Positions 33,474-44,599 of a stretch of 64,000 nucleotides of DNA are shown in pieces; positions within the stretch are counted from its first letter, which is position 1; every line of letters starts with the position of its first letter. The translations under genes and the position numbers were made by a program. Below the pieces are notes generated by a model. The model ran no database searches and was not told the origin of the DNA. It was given only the letters and a program-made list of their open reading frames with translations. This DNA comes from Lycium barbarum (Eukaryota; Streptophyta; Magnoliopsida; Solanales; Solanaceae), in NCBI RefSeq assembly GCF_019175385.1, contig NC_083341.1, positions 20,840,203-20,904,202 on the forward strand. The letters run 5' to 3'.

Positions 33474-36400
33474 TTCTCCCCCCCCCCCCCCCCCCCCTTG
33501 AAAAACATTCGTTCTCGAATGTTGAGGTAGAGCTCGCTCTGAGGCAGATGTCAATGTTCTTACCTGTATTTGTCGGTATTTACTTTACTTACTTGTAGTA
33601 TTACTTGCTCATTTAAAACTGAACTTATCCGAATTGTGCAGTTTATCCTTCTTCTATTGTAGCCAAAATTTATGCCCGTATTCAAGGTCATCCCTTTCCT
33701 TATTATCTGTCTGTCTACTAACTCTTTATGTTTTATCGTTCTCATTGTCTCTTCAGCCTTCATTGTTTACATTCTTGTATGCCCTATCATCCAGTACTTA
33801 CCACATACTTTTATCCAATTTTTTATCCCATCTTCTTTTTATTCAGAAATCCTTGTTCTATTCGATCTCCATGTATCTTTCTTACATTTTACAGATGTCC
33901 CAGGCCTTTTGTCTTCTTGGAGTTTACTTATTCTTATTCTTCCTCCCTTAAAGATAACCTCAAGACTAGTCACATTTTAGCATCCTTTGCTTCCTATAGC
34001 TGTCGAATTAATCTTTGCGGTACTTTATCTTTTAACTAGTTTAACACCGAAATGTCTCACTTAATTTCTCTTTCCTTCAATTGGACTTCTGGCACTTGGC
34101 TAACTAACGGTAATTCTTGTACTTATATCAAAACATCTCAAATCTCTTTTTTTAATGATTCCTTTCCTTCAATTTACTCTTAAAGTTTCTGATCCTTAGT
34201 TCGACTAATAAATTAGGGGTGAATTCAGAAATTTGCCGAAGAATAACCAAGATTCCTAGTCATGCAGCGAATTCGAATCTTTTCATTCTTTCCTTTGTCT
34301 ATAACCTTCATTCATCTCTTTTTCCAATAAGAGCCTTCATGTTGCTTGTTCCACGAGGTCTCATTGTCACCTGCTTGTTCCAATCGAACGTGATATCCTT
34401 TGATCATTTGCTTTGGGGTTCTCTTTCTACTTTTAACCTTTGCCCGATTATCACTTAATAAGTCTTTCCCATAGTTTGACGCAATTATCTGTCATTTCGG
34501 TTTATCAATCAAGCGGATCTCTTAATTCCTTAAATGTCCATCTCCTTTATTTATATCATTAAATTCTTTTCCTGCGACCTTATCTTCATCTACTTCCATG
34601 ACTTCACCTTCCGTTGACTTAGTCCCTCCTGTTTCGCAGCCCTCTATTTCTCTACTAGTGGACAACTTTCTTATTTGGCTGTGGCACTTTTTCTTGCTTG
34701 TTTCTCTAGTGCTACTTTAGATTATTCTCTTAGTACTAATCGATTTTACATACATATCATCTCATCTCCTTTTTAATTCCTTAGTCGGACTGCTTAATTC
34801 CTTGTATTGTCATCATAGTTCCACCCATGGTAGTGCCTAGATGGTTTGCAATAGCATTTCCTTGCTAAGGGCTTATTATTCTCATTAATTACTTTACTTC
34901 AGATTACTCATCCGATGAGTCAAAAATACCATAGCCAAGGGATTTATATTCAAATGGGACTCAATTCGACCCATACAACAACCTCAGCACCATCCTTTAT
35001 ACACTTGTATACAACATTTTCTTGTCATTATTGTTATCCCTCATAACAAGATTATACTTACAACATACTAATGATCATATCTCCAGCTAATCTACTATTC
35101 AAAATATCTTCAAATCCATGGTTGAATCTTTCCTCCAATTTCCTCTCCTCAATTCTTAACATCATTACAACATAACTCATAAGCATGAGACTAAAATAAG
35201 ATCTTACTTAATCACAACTTCCTTTCAATACGAGTATGCTTTCCTATTTAAGTCCTTGGCTCTCCTATACCAGCAGCTAATTGAGACTTAACTAGCTTCC
35301 ATTCTTCTTCAAATATATATTGTCGTCCCCACACTATTTTACTAGCCATTTTATCAGGACGATTATTTATATGGTCCTATGACATATACTCTCACGATTT
35401 GATATAAACGGTGACTTATAATTTCCCGACGCAGGAGATATTTTCTAATCTCAGGTAGTACTGCTGTCATGCTATCCATAGGCATACTGTTTTTCTTTCT
35501 TTTGACGATCATTTAGATTCCTATAAATATTCCTCTTTTAAAACTCTCATCTCTTCCAACGCTGCGATTTTTCTTTAGTAATCCCGTCTGTCCCTGATAC
35601 TTATCCTTGATCACTTGTAGGCCTTCTCACTCCCTCCGTTACCTTTTTGGGGTACGTTTGCTGCATATTTAATTGTAACAAAAAATTTCTCTGGTACGAG
35701 CGACTCGAATCATAGCCCGGAACACAACGTATTGCATTGACAAAACTTATTTCCTTTGATTTGCTAAACCTTCATTATCTTGTCATGCCTCCTTTCCCAT
35801 GTCTGTCTCATAATATACTTGCATTTAGTCCATTTCCACTTTTCTTTAGCACATCCTTGCTATATTAGTTCATCTCGAATTTCGACTTCTTCAAGCCAGT
35901 ACATTTCCTTCTTCTGTACTTGGGAATATTCTAATTCGTCTAAGAATGTTCTCATATACCAGTAACATTTGAGTATTGACCGCTTTGGTAGTCATTCGGC
36001 CGAGCCTAGCGATCCTTCAACTCCTCTAGTCCATATAATGCCAGAGTTACTTTCATCGCATGGTTTGACTTATTTCTCTTTTGCTAATTGGATTCTTGTA
36101 TCAAGTCAAATGTCCACACATATTAGACACAACTCAAACCACTTCCTTTCTTCATGCTTAATAGTCCCCAGGTTAATGAATCAATGGCGACATCGGAATT
36201 CATTAGGCTCCTTATAGAATGCCCGACTATACCATGCTCCTTCAGCCGTAATTTATTTTTTCCTTCATAGACATCCTTTCCCCAGTACCCTTGAGATTTC
36301 TCTTACTCTTGGTTCCCGATTCCGAGTTAGGTATATACCATACCAGTAAAAGTCGATATTCTCTCTCATTCATTCTCATGATTCGTTCTTTCCTTAATTT

Positions 36401-36885
36401 AGCTCATAGTGTCCCATAGTTTCTCTTAACTAATTGTTTGTATCATAATCATGCGTCATAATCCTTCTAATGTCCCGATGATTCTTGTTCTCATCATCAA
36501 ATTTTAGTAAAATATACCCTTTTCTTTCTTCCTTCGTTCATTTCTTATTTCCCTTTAAAATACCATAGCTTGCTCGTATGTATGTCTATTCCTCGTATAT
36601 TCGTCCTATTTCCTTTACAATCACATCTCTATTCCAAGTCCACTGTCGTATGCCAACACTGTCTACCTTTGGCCAACCTTACTAATTTATTAAGCTTCCT
36701 CTTATCGTGACCGATCACATAAATTCCTTTAATTAATTTATAACCGCACTTTCTTGTACTTTTATCCTCAAGGTCCTCCTTGATTTCCTTTGCTCTTAAA
36801 GTGCTCTTTTCCCCTTTGCCACTTAATAGTATCTATCTGGAAGTTTGCAGAACATTCCACTAAGAGTACAAACCCATCTTATCTC

Positions 36886-36935
<50 letters not shown>

Positions 36936-37733
36936 TTCTAGGGTAGAACTTTCCCGTACTCGTTAACTTTCTTTACCATATCAATATATCTTTGTTATCT
37001 TCTACTAACCAATCTAATCTATAAATTGTAATACCGTATTTAAGTTCCTAATGCCAACTTTCTTTATGTTTCCAATAGGTCTCAATCCTCCGAAATCTCG
37101 GATGCAACTCATTCCAGTTTCTTTAACTACTAATCATTTTTCCCTCCAGGGTTCCTCCTTTAAATTAAATTAAAATCACTCTAAAACTTCTCTTTGAAAG
37201 CGTTGCATAGTTGTTTCTTCAATCATGACTTACCAAACGGCTGATGGTCACATTTTCCCTTTACTCTTTCTCTATAGACATGCAAACAATTCAATTTGTA
37301 AAAATTTCGGCAAAGTTTCCTCTATAATTCTTACTACCTCATTCCTGCACACAGCCTAGAAAACACATCCAATGCCCCACAGAGCAATCACAAATACCAT
37401 AACATATTTCTCAAGTTCTTATATCAACATCTATCCATATTAATAAAACAGGAAACATACCTTTCGAATGAACAACTTCAATTCGAAGCAATTTCCTCGT
37501 AGCGACATAATCAACTGCTTATCCATGATCAAAACATTTGGGTTAGGATCAAGGACATCATATCCTATGATTTAGCTCTATGGCATGACCTAAGATAAGA
37601 AAGAAAGGTCAATGTTTCCTAAATTCCCTGCAGCCTCTTGTTTATAAGTGTGGCGCGCTTCACACCCATAAACAAGACTCTACTAGGCACGGCTTGTAGA
37701 CATTCCCTATGAAGAACTGCTCTGATACCACTT
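33474..37733 (-). other. LARD 1 internal region, non-coding
   Basis: 4.26 kb, pyrimidine-rich on the + strand, hence purine-rich in the sense transcript. The sense-strand start (rc of 37733) has the primer site, then a leader like that of LARD 2 at 56461. It ends with the motif CATTCGAGAACGAATG and a G-run purine tract before the LTR. Short open frames on the + strand (for example 33634-34039) are antisense to the element and overlap in three frames, so I do not call them. A (TA)n run lies at 36886-36934. The empty site of the LARD 2 LINE insertion is at 37071-37100. Confidence 0.7.
37719..37730 (-). other. LARD 1 primer binding site
   Basis: TGGTATCAGAGC on the minus strand, three bases inside the 5' LTR end (37734). 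Confidence 0.88.
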
Positions 37734-38377
37734 TGTCACACCCCTACCAGGAGTATGACGAGCTCTGACCCGTAGGCCGAGAACCACCTGACTCATCCGT
37801 GACTTTGAACATTATAAACCATAACTCAAAGAATATCTGCACGCAGAAAAGGCCCAACATAGGAATATCCGCTCATTCAGTACATATGTACATATGCAGA
37901 CCGACAAGGTCGCCACAACATAATGTATTTCATAAAGCCGGCAAGGCTAACAGTAAAGTATCAAGAGCTCAAAATAAGGCCGACAAGGCCACCAATATAT
38001 TATACAACAATATGAACCGGTGGAGCTATAAAACATCTAACTATACACACACGTCTACGAGCCTCTACATAGAATACAAATGATCATAAGGACAATACCA
38101 AATAGACTGCAGCTCCGAAGAAAGTGGAGTGCTCCTGAGAATCCGCTGATAGAACACCTACGGGTCTGATCCATCTTCCTATCTACATGCGGGCATGAGC
38201 GCAGCGTCCAGAAGAAGGGACGTCAGTACGAATAATGTACTGAGTATGTAAGACATGAATAACAACATAATATTGACATGAAAGGTAACATGGAATAAAA
38301 GAGATAACTTGTACATCTGGATGCCTCATAAGGCGGATGCCATGCATGCTTAACCTTTAAAAAAATATTTTTATACA

Positions 38378-40466
38378 TATACTGTAACACCCCGTACCTT
38401 TAACCTAAGCTTTGACTATGATCCTTGACTTAGAAAACCAGATAAAGAATGTGGGAATTGGAAATTTCCTCTTCAGTTGTAAGATGGGGGTTTACGCCCA
38501 TGAACAGTGACCGTATTTCAGTATACGGGTCGTAATTAAAGTCGTAAACTGGTACCAAGGATTTCTGAGCATTCTGGAATTTGGCATTTGGACGTCAAAT
38601 GGTTAAATACGGACCGTATTTCAAAATATGGCCCGTATTTCAAAACGTATTTGGAATTTGGAAAAACTTCCTTGATGAATGTTGTAGAGCTTTGAAATAC
38701 CTTTCCAACGGTATATTATGGGGTCAAATGGACATCTGTGCAAAATACAATCCGTATTTCAAAATACGGCCAGTATTTAACTGGGCCGAAAATTTAATTT
38801 TCCAGAACAGTATATATTCGTCCATATCAGTTCAAATCATTATTTTTCCTTCCTTCAAGCCCTAGAACGACCTCCTACCCTCCTCCATCATCAAGAATAC
38901 CAAGGTAAGCCTACTCTAATTATTTCAAGCCAATTCTAATACATATCCTTGTAATCTAAACAAGAAATCATCATTCCAAAACTAGGGTTTTCAAGAAAAC
39001 CCATCTCAAGGTTCAAGAATTCAAGATTTTGGAAATCTTCTTCAAAGCTCAAGTCTTTAATTCAAGTTTTGGAGCGACTAAGGTATGTAGAGTTACTATC
39101 TACGTGTGGGAACATCATTGTTCTTCCCCACGCCCCATAATTCATAAATTATGATTCTCTACTAAAACTAGGGTTTCTACACCATGTTCATGACAACGCT
39201 AGATCCATGTCCATTAAACGATTTTGTATGAATTGCTATTATTCTATCATTGTGTTCTTAATAACTCCATATGATTATTGAGAATCAGTACCTAATCCAT
39301 GAAAACCCATATGTTGTATTCAATGGGTTATTGCATGCATGTTTTAACTAAGAATGATTATTTCATGAATATCCTACATGTCTACAAGTTTTCATGCAAC
39401 TATATTATATAATTATTTTCATGCTATGATACAAGATACATACATGCTAAATACAAGTTATTTCATGAAACCATGTTTACAAGTTATTTCATGAAATCAT
39501 GTTTACAAGTTATTTCGTGAAATCATGATTACAAGTCAAGTACAAGTTAATTCACGAAAATCATGGGCTTCTTAGCCAATTATATCATGTTCATATTTTT
39601 GGGAGTTGCACAAGTTACCGAGAAGGCTCAGATAGCCTGAAACTACGTAGCCACCGTAGGGCAAGGATCGCTCCGCCCAGTTAGGACGATTCCTTAATTT
39701 ACACTGAATTGATCCATCAGGCACGTTACCACCTTATACCCTGGCAAGGTGTGAGGGCTCTGCTGGTCCGGCGAGGTACCAGACTCCACGTACCCACGTG
39801 GTGATATCATGTTGTCGGTTTATGAAATGCTCTCCCTACTTATCATGTTTTACTTATGCTTTATATATATATGTACTCATTCTCATGCTTATGTTCATGT
39901 CCAGGTTTTCAGTTTCAGTTCTTATCGTGTTATTCCATGTCCCATGTTATTTCTTTCAGTTGCTTTACATACCAGTACACTCAATATGCTGACGTCCCTT
40001 TTTATTGCCCGGGGGCCTGCATTTCACGATGCAGGTACGGATATACAGGACGACACATCTGCTCAGTAGGACAGCATTCGTATGAGCTTATTGGTGAGCC
40101 CCATCTCATTATTAGTTATGCATCTAAGGTATGCTGAAGGCCTTGTTCCAGTAAGTATGTTTTCCAGTCAGACTCATGATAGAGGTTTCATAGACTAGAC
40201 AAGTCAGTTATGTTATGTCAGACATTCGAAGTCGTATAGCCATTTTGTCTCATTCATGTTATTTCCTCACTAATGTTTAAATAAGTATTTTTATTAAGTA
40301 TTATGACTTACTACGTTTTATAAAGGCTCATCATGCATTCACGTTATATTCCTCTCATGTTATGCCTCATGATGATTCAGGAACCCATGTGGTTCGCTCG
40401 GTCACATGCAGTAAGGCACCGAGTGCCGTGTTTCGCCCAGGCCATGGTTCGGGGCGTGACATATAC
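38378..40466 (+). mobile_element. Solo LTR 4 (Tekay-like), exact ends
   Basis: 38383-40461 (2079 bp), TGTAACACCCCGTACC to GGGGCGTGACA, with the 5-bp duplication TATAC (38378-38382, 40462-40466). The downstream half resembles the LTRs of the Tekay-like element (CACCGAGTGCCGTG, GGCCATGGTTC). Palindrome block 38520-38790, TATA-like TATATATT near 38811, hairpin CCTGCAT/ATGCAGG at 40017-40035. Confidence 0.93.
38520..38790 (+). promoter_or_regulatory. U3 palindrome block of solo LTR 4
   Basis: AAATACGGACCGTATTT (38605-38621, perfect arms around one base) and at least three diverged relatives: ATATGGCCCGTATTT, ATACAATCCGTATTT and ATACGGCCAGTATTT. The last one ends about 35 bases before the TATA-like box. 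Confidence 0.6.
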
Positions 40467-40620
40467 ATAGTACCATGCCTGGCCATTAAGGCTCGGTGTC
40501 ATATATATAGTATCATGCCCGGCCATTAAATCTCGGTGTCATATATATAGTATCATGCCCGACCATTAAGGCTCGGTGTAATCTATATAGTATCATGCCC
40601 GGCCATTAAGGCTCGGTGTT
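40461..40620 (-). repeat. Four 40-bp tandem repeats in LARD 1 LTR
   Basis: Units of exactly 40 bases with ATCATGCCCGGCCATTAAGG at 40461, 40501, 40541 and 40581. The sister LTR (28667) keeps two and LARD 2 (about 55742-55815) keeps two. The unit includes the inverted pair GCC-GGC around CCGGCC. Confidence 0.88.
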
Positions 40621-40729
40621 ATCATCATTAGCCCGCGTCCGGGGCAATATCATAACATGCCCACTGCAGTGGTGTGCACATCTACGAGCCATGCCCGACC
40701 GACTATAGCGCGGCGCGGTGTGAGAAAAT

Positions 40730-40735
<6 letters not shown>

Positions 40736-40811
<76 letters not shown>
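40736..40811. repeat. (TA)n microsatellite in LARD 1 5' LTR
   Basis: About 37 units, positional match to 28881-28969. Confidence 0.95.
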
Positions 40812-40813
<2 letters not shown>

Positions 40814-42406
40814 GAGTGACGTAGATGTGAGAGCCAAATAAGAGCTATAAATACATCGGAGTGACGTAAGGTCGGTAACCTCCGATTATATTATGAAATA
40901 ATCATCATCGTTCTATCTCACCTTGAAGGAACAATTATTATAAGGCTAGATCAACAACAATGAATAAAAATCAAGAAAATCACGAAAATAACTCAACATT
41001 CTCATAGTTACATTGAAATCATAAGCTTGGGACTTTTAAATATGAAATCATCATCATCGTCGAAATCATCATAGAAACATTCTCATCTTTAGCATCGTCA
41101 TTACATTGTAAAAACATGTCCGTTGTTGTTGTCATAAAAGCTTATAGAATCATAAATCTTTGACTCGGAAAATAGGGACATTTTGGAAAACATTTATGGA
41201 TTATCAAGAAAGTAGTCATACCTTTGAATCATGAACTCTAACTTTTGGAAGTAAGGAGGTTATGAAACATATGTAGGGAATTATAACATAGGAGTTTCTA
41301 GAAATAGGACCATCGTCATCATAAAACATATTTATCTTTAGCAGCATAAAAACTCTATGAATCATGAATCTCTATCTTTTGAGAATAAGAATGTTCTTGG
41401 AAGACAGTTATGGATTCACAGAAAGGGATCATGGGACATTTGAAAAACACCTATTGGATTCATAAGAAAGGAATCATGCCTTTAGAAGAAAGAGGAATAG
41501 CCTTAACATACCTGGAAGATATTTTCTCGACTTCCAACTTACTTTCTGTCTTGAAATTCCCTTAAGATCATTCGTAGCCTCGTAATCTACATATACGACC
41601 ATCCATACTATTGTTAGTCTCATCGTCATACGCTCGTCTTAAACCCTTAATTAAAATCCATTTAGAATCTGCCGAAATTCGGGCAGCATCTCCCCTGTTT
41701 ATATGCCTAGCCCGAAATCACAATCCAATAACCAACAACAACAACAACAATACCAACATCACAACAACATTATCAACACCAATAGGCTCCATAAAACATT
41801 CCATACGATGTAGCAGGCCGGTACTGTAGCAGTTACTGTAGCATGCATTTCTGCTCTGTCAGCCTAACTTGTAACGTCCATAATTCTCTACTCCAATGTC
41901 GTATCAACGAGCGGTTTATTGCTTTGGAAACTAGACTCGACGAACTTAATTTTAGGATTTAGAAACACCTTAAAAATCCTAATATACTAGGAAATATACC
42001 CTTCCAAAATTTACTAAAAATCTGCCCAAATGCCTGTCAACTTTTTTCAAATTTTCGTCAAACTTATTTTCTTCGATTTGCTTGATCCCGAAATCTTCCG
42101 AAACTCTCCATACATAATATTTATCACTAATCATACTTGATAATGGTCATGTCCTTTGGTTCCAAAGTGGTCCTTCTCGGTTACGACTTACAAGATCATA
42201 ATTCATCCTTTACTTAAATAATATACTTAATAATGCTTCGTTCCTCACACTCCAAATTTGTTTTACCTAGCCATAGCTCGACATAGTTACATTCAAATTT
42301 AACCAGTGCTTCTCTAAGGTACGGGGTGTAACACTGAAAGTGCGGGGTGTAACAATTTCAACTTCATTTGCCTTTGGGAGAGTGAGTTCACACATTTTAG
42401 TTCAGT

Positions 42407-42521
42407 TGTGTTTTTGCAAACTAGATAGTGATAGTTTAGGTAGTTTTCTCAACCTTATGATAGTTTAGGTATGAAATTCAAAAAATAGTGATAGTTAGGG
42501 TGTGTTTTCGACCCTTATCTC
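42407..42521 (-). repeat. Right TIR of the Mutator-like element
   Basis: Reverse complement of 28147-28264 with scattered differences and no large gap. It ends ACCCTTATCTC next to the 9-bp duplication. Confidence 0.88.
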
Positions 42522-42530
42522 ATATTTTAA

Positions 42531-43675
42531 TTTGGCTTTCCTACTGAAGGGAAGAAAATATATTCTTGAAAAGTTCAGCATTTCATGCATGGTGGAATTT
42601 ACCTAGTAGCACTGCTAGAAACAGAGGCCTTTCTTACCAACGAATTAGTGGAAATTCGTGTGAAAACATGATTTTATCCACCTCATTTCCACCGAATAAG
42701 CTCTTTGGAAAAACGCATGTTGGGAAATAGGTTCTCTTTGAAATGCTGGAAACTTCATGACTTTTCATGTGGAAACACTACTATTTTTTTTTCATTTCTA
42801 ACTAATCCAATCAAAATTTATGTGGGAATAGCCACTGAACATTTTTTAGTGAGAAATTTCAGTAGGAAAATTGATGTTCGGCATCGAATGCATATATTTA
42901 GTCATTGTTTGCCTCACATTTTAGTACTTTTACTCGTCTTTTGAGTATTAACTATAATGAATTGTGTTAAATATTATATTTTTATTATGAGGAATAAAGT
43001 GGTGTGAAAGATGAAGAGATTTGGAGCAAAATTGAATAAAAAATAAAACAAATAAATAAAAGAAGGAAACAAAAGGGGAGACTTGGAGCAAAATATGGGA
43101 AAGATTCAACCTCCTCTCCACTAGTAGGTATATTATTATATACCAGCAAATCATGGCTAACGTTTATCATATTTCACAAAGGTAACTGGAGTATTTAAGT
43201 AAGTATTTTTTATTTTTGTGCATCAGAAATAGCAAAATAATAAATAGTGGTAATAACTAAAACTACTCAGTTCCACCATCTTCAAGTACTTTGTCATAAG
43301 TTGATCTAATACGACAAACATTATGAAAACACAACACAAATGAGATCGTCACTGAAGCAACTCAGAAATATACAAACTGGAACAAATAATTCTGAAACGA
43401 TATATGTTGGTTACTTGATTTGCCTTTTTCTGTTATATTTCTGAAATGATATGCCTATTTATATTATCATGTTGTAGTAAAAGTACTGTGGCAGCTGGTG
43501 ATATGAAAGATATGCAATCAATTCGAAACTATTAGGTGGGATATTGGCCATATTTTGGACCGTTTCTTAATAATCATTCAAGATTTGAAATGTTATAGGA
43601 AACAACCACAATTTTTTACACGGGAAAATATTTGGACAAAAATACCCCTAAATAAAATACAAAAAGACTATAACA
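42531..43675. other. Host flank, TIP repeat unit S3
   Basis: The host unit resumes after the Mutator-like element. It matches 780-949 and then, across the empty site of the Tekay-like element at 43183-43191, 12575-12990. No TIP exon is seen before the copia elements begin at about 43676. If the unit is complete, a third TIP copy would lie beyond the nested insertions, past the window end. Confidence 0.6.
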
Positions 43676-43893
43676 AAAAACAAGAACAGAGAAGTAAGAA
43701 AAAATAGCAGAAAGTTTTTTATTGAATAGAAAATATAGCGGCTAACATCTGGAGAAAACAAAGCGTATATAAAACTCTATACTGATAGTCTACTACTTCT
43801 ACTATAACTCCTAACTTATAGTGTTTTATTCCACTAAACTAACTCCTAAAAATCCTAAACTCCCAAGCCACTTTCTAAGGTGAACGAACCAGT

Positions 43894-44529
43894 TGTTAGG
43901 ATTTAAATCTCAAATCCGACCTTTGTAAGCAGGTTCCCAGGAAAGATTGGAGGGTCACAGCTGGACCACTTAAATACCAATCTCCTTAGACAGAACCTAC
44001 TTACGCCGTGATGTAAGCGAAGAATAAATAGCACACACAGATTTATAGTGGTTCACCCTCAATGTGAGAGCTACGTCCACGTTGCTGCTGCAGATCTTAT
44101 TAAAGAAGAAATATTACAAGTGTTTACAACACTCAACCTCACAACCCCAATCCCAATTACACTCAAGAATTTTACCATAGAAAATTCTCTCAAAGACCTT
44201 CTCTTACTTAGGCCTTTCACTAAGAGTATTTCTCTTAGATTTTTTTTCTCTCTCTTTGGGATGTGTTTAGCAAATGATCTTGATGTCTTACAAATGAACC
44301 ATAAGCTGCCTATTTATAGGAATGAATTTCCTATGATGAGGTAAGCGCTTACATCACGACTATCATGAGATAAGCGCTTACATTACGACTAAGATGAGGT
44401 AAGCGCTTACATCACGACTATGTGAACAAAAGAATTGACTTGTTGGCCAATTCCACAATTGCTACCAATGTGATTTTGTCAAAGGAAGAAAAAATCTTCC
44501 TTCCTTAAAATAAGGGGATGGACCCAACA
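43894..44529 (-). repeat. 3' LTR of copia 2
   Basis: 636 bp. It contains three 29-bp tandem units with the palindrome AAGCGCTT at 44336-44422. The purine tract AAGTGGGAGATT (rc) adjoins at 44530-44541. Confidence 0.92.
44336..44422. repeat. Three 29-bp tandem units in the copia 2 LTR
   Basis: AAGCGCTTAC recurs at 44343, 44372 and 44401, period exactly 29. The other LTR has one unit; the 58-bp difference equals the whole length difference between the LTRs. Confidence 0.92.
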
Positions 44530-44599
44530 AATCTCCCACTTGAAGACTAATTTTAATTTGTCTTCACACTTTGATCGATGCAACAGCTCTTTCCTAGTT

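Larger units (their letters stand above)
28667..42354 (-). mobile_element. LARD 1: LTR element with non-coding interior
   Basis: Minus-strand LTR retrotransposon. The 3' LTR is 28667-33473, truncated on its far side. The interior is 33474-37733 (4.26 kb) and the 5' LTR is 37734-42354. The primer site (rc of 37719-37730) and a polypurine tract of about 20 G (rc of 33478-33497) are present. No open frame in the interior exceeds about 105 codons and none resembles gag or pol. That fits a large retrotransposon derivative (LARD) mobilised by another element's enzymes, or extreme decay. A second copy of the same family (LARD 2) starts at 54039 in the opposite orientation. Confidence 0.82.
37734..42354 (-). 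repeat. 5' LTR of LARD 1, with solo LTR 4 inside
   Basis: LTR sequence is 37734-38382 plus 40467-42354. Compared with the 3' LTR it lacks about 150 bp near 41810. Its terminal part (41880-42333) belongs to a somewhat different subfamily, and the terminus is doubled: GGGGTGTAACA occurs at 42323-42333 and again at 42344-42354. It carries four 40-bp tandem repeats where the sister LTR has two. Confidence 0.82.
28138..42530. mobile_element. Mutator-like TIR element holding LARD 1
   Basis: Ends at 28147 (GAGATAAGGGT) and 42521 (ACCCTTATCTC) are inverted repeats of about 115 bp. They are flanked by the perfect 9-bp duplication ATATTTTAA (28138-28146, 42522-42530). A 9-bp TSD with long TIRs is the signature of Mutator-like elements. 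Only about 0.7 kb of the 14.4 kb is its own sequence (28147-28666 and 42355-42521). The rest is the later LARD 1 insertion with its nested LTRs. No transposase is visible, so it was a non-autonomous MITE-sized element. Confidence 0.88.

Noticed and set aside
33634..34039. Three overlapping + strand frames of about 100 codons, rich in Leu, Phe and Ser
   Set aside because: They overlap in different frames, lie antisense to LARD 1, and their composition reflects a T/C-rich strand rather than a membrane protein.
40461..40620. 40-bp direct repeats resembling a CRISPR or satellite array
   Set aside because: Head-to-tail units with no spacers, confined to an LTR in a plant genome.
44048..44344. 98-codon frame repeated at 48770-48994
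   Set aside because: LTR sequence of copia 2, antisense to the element; no domain.
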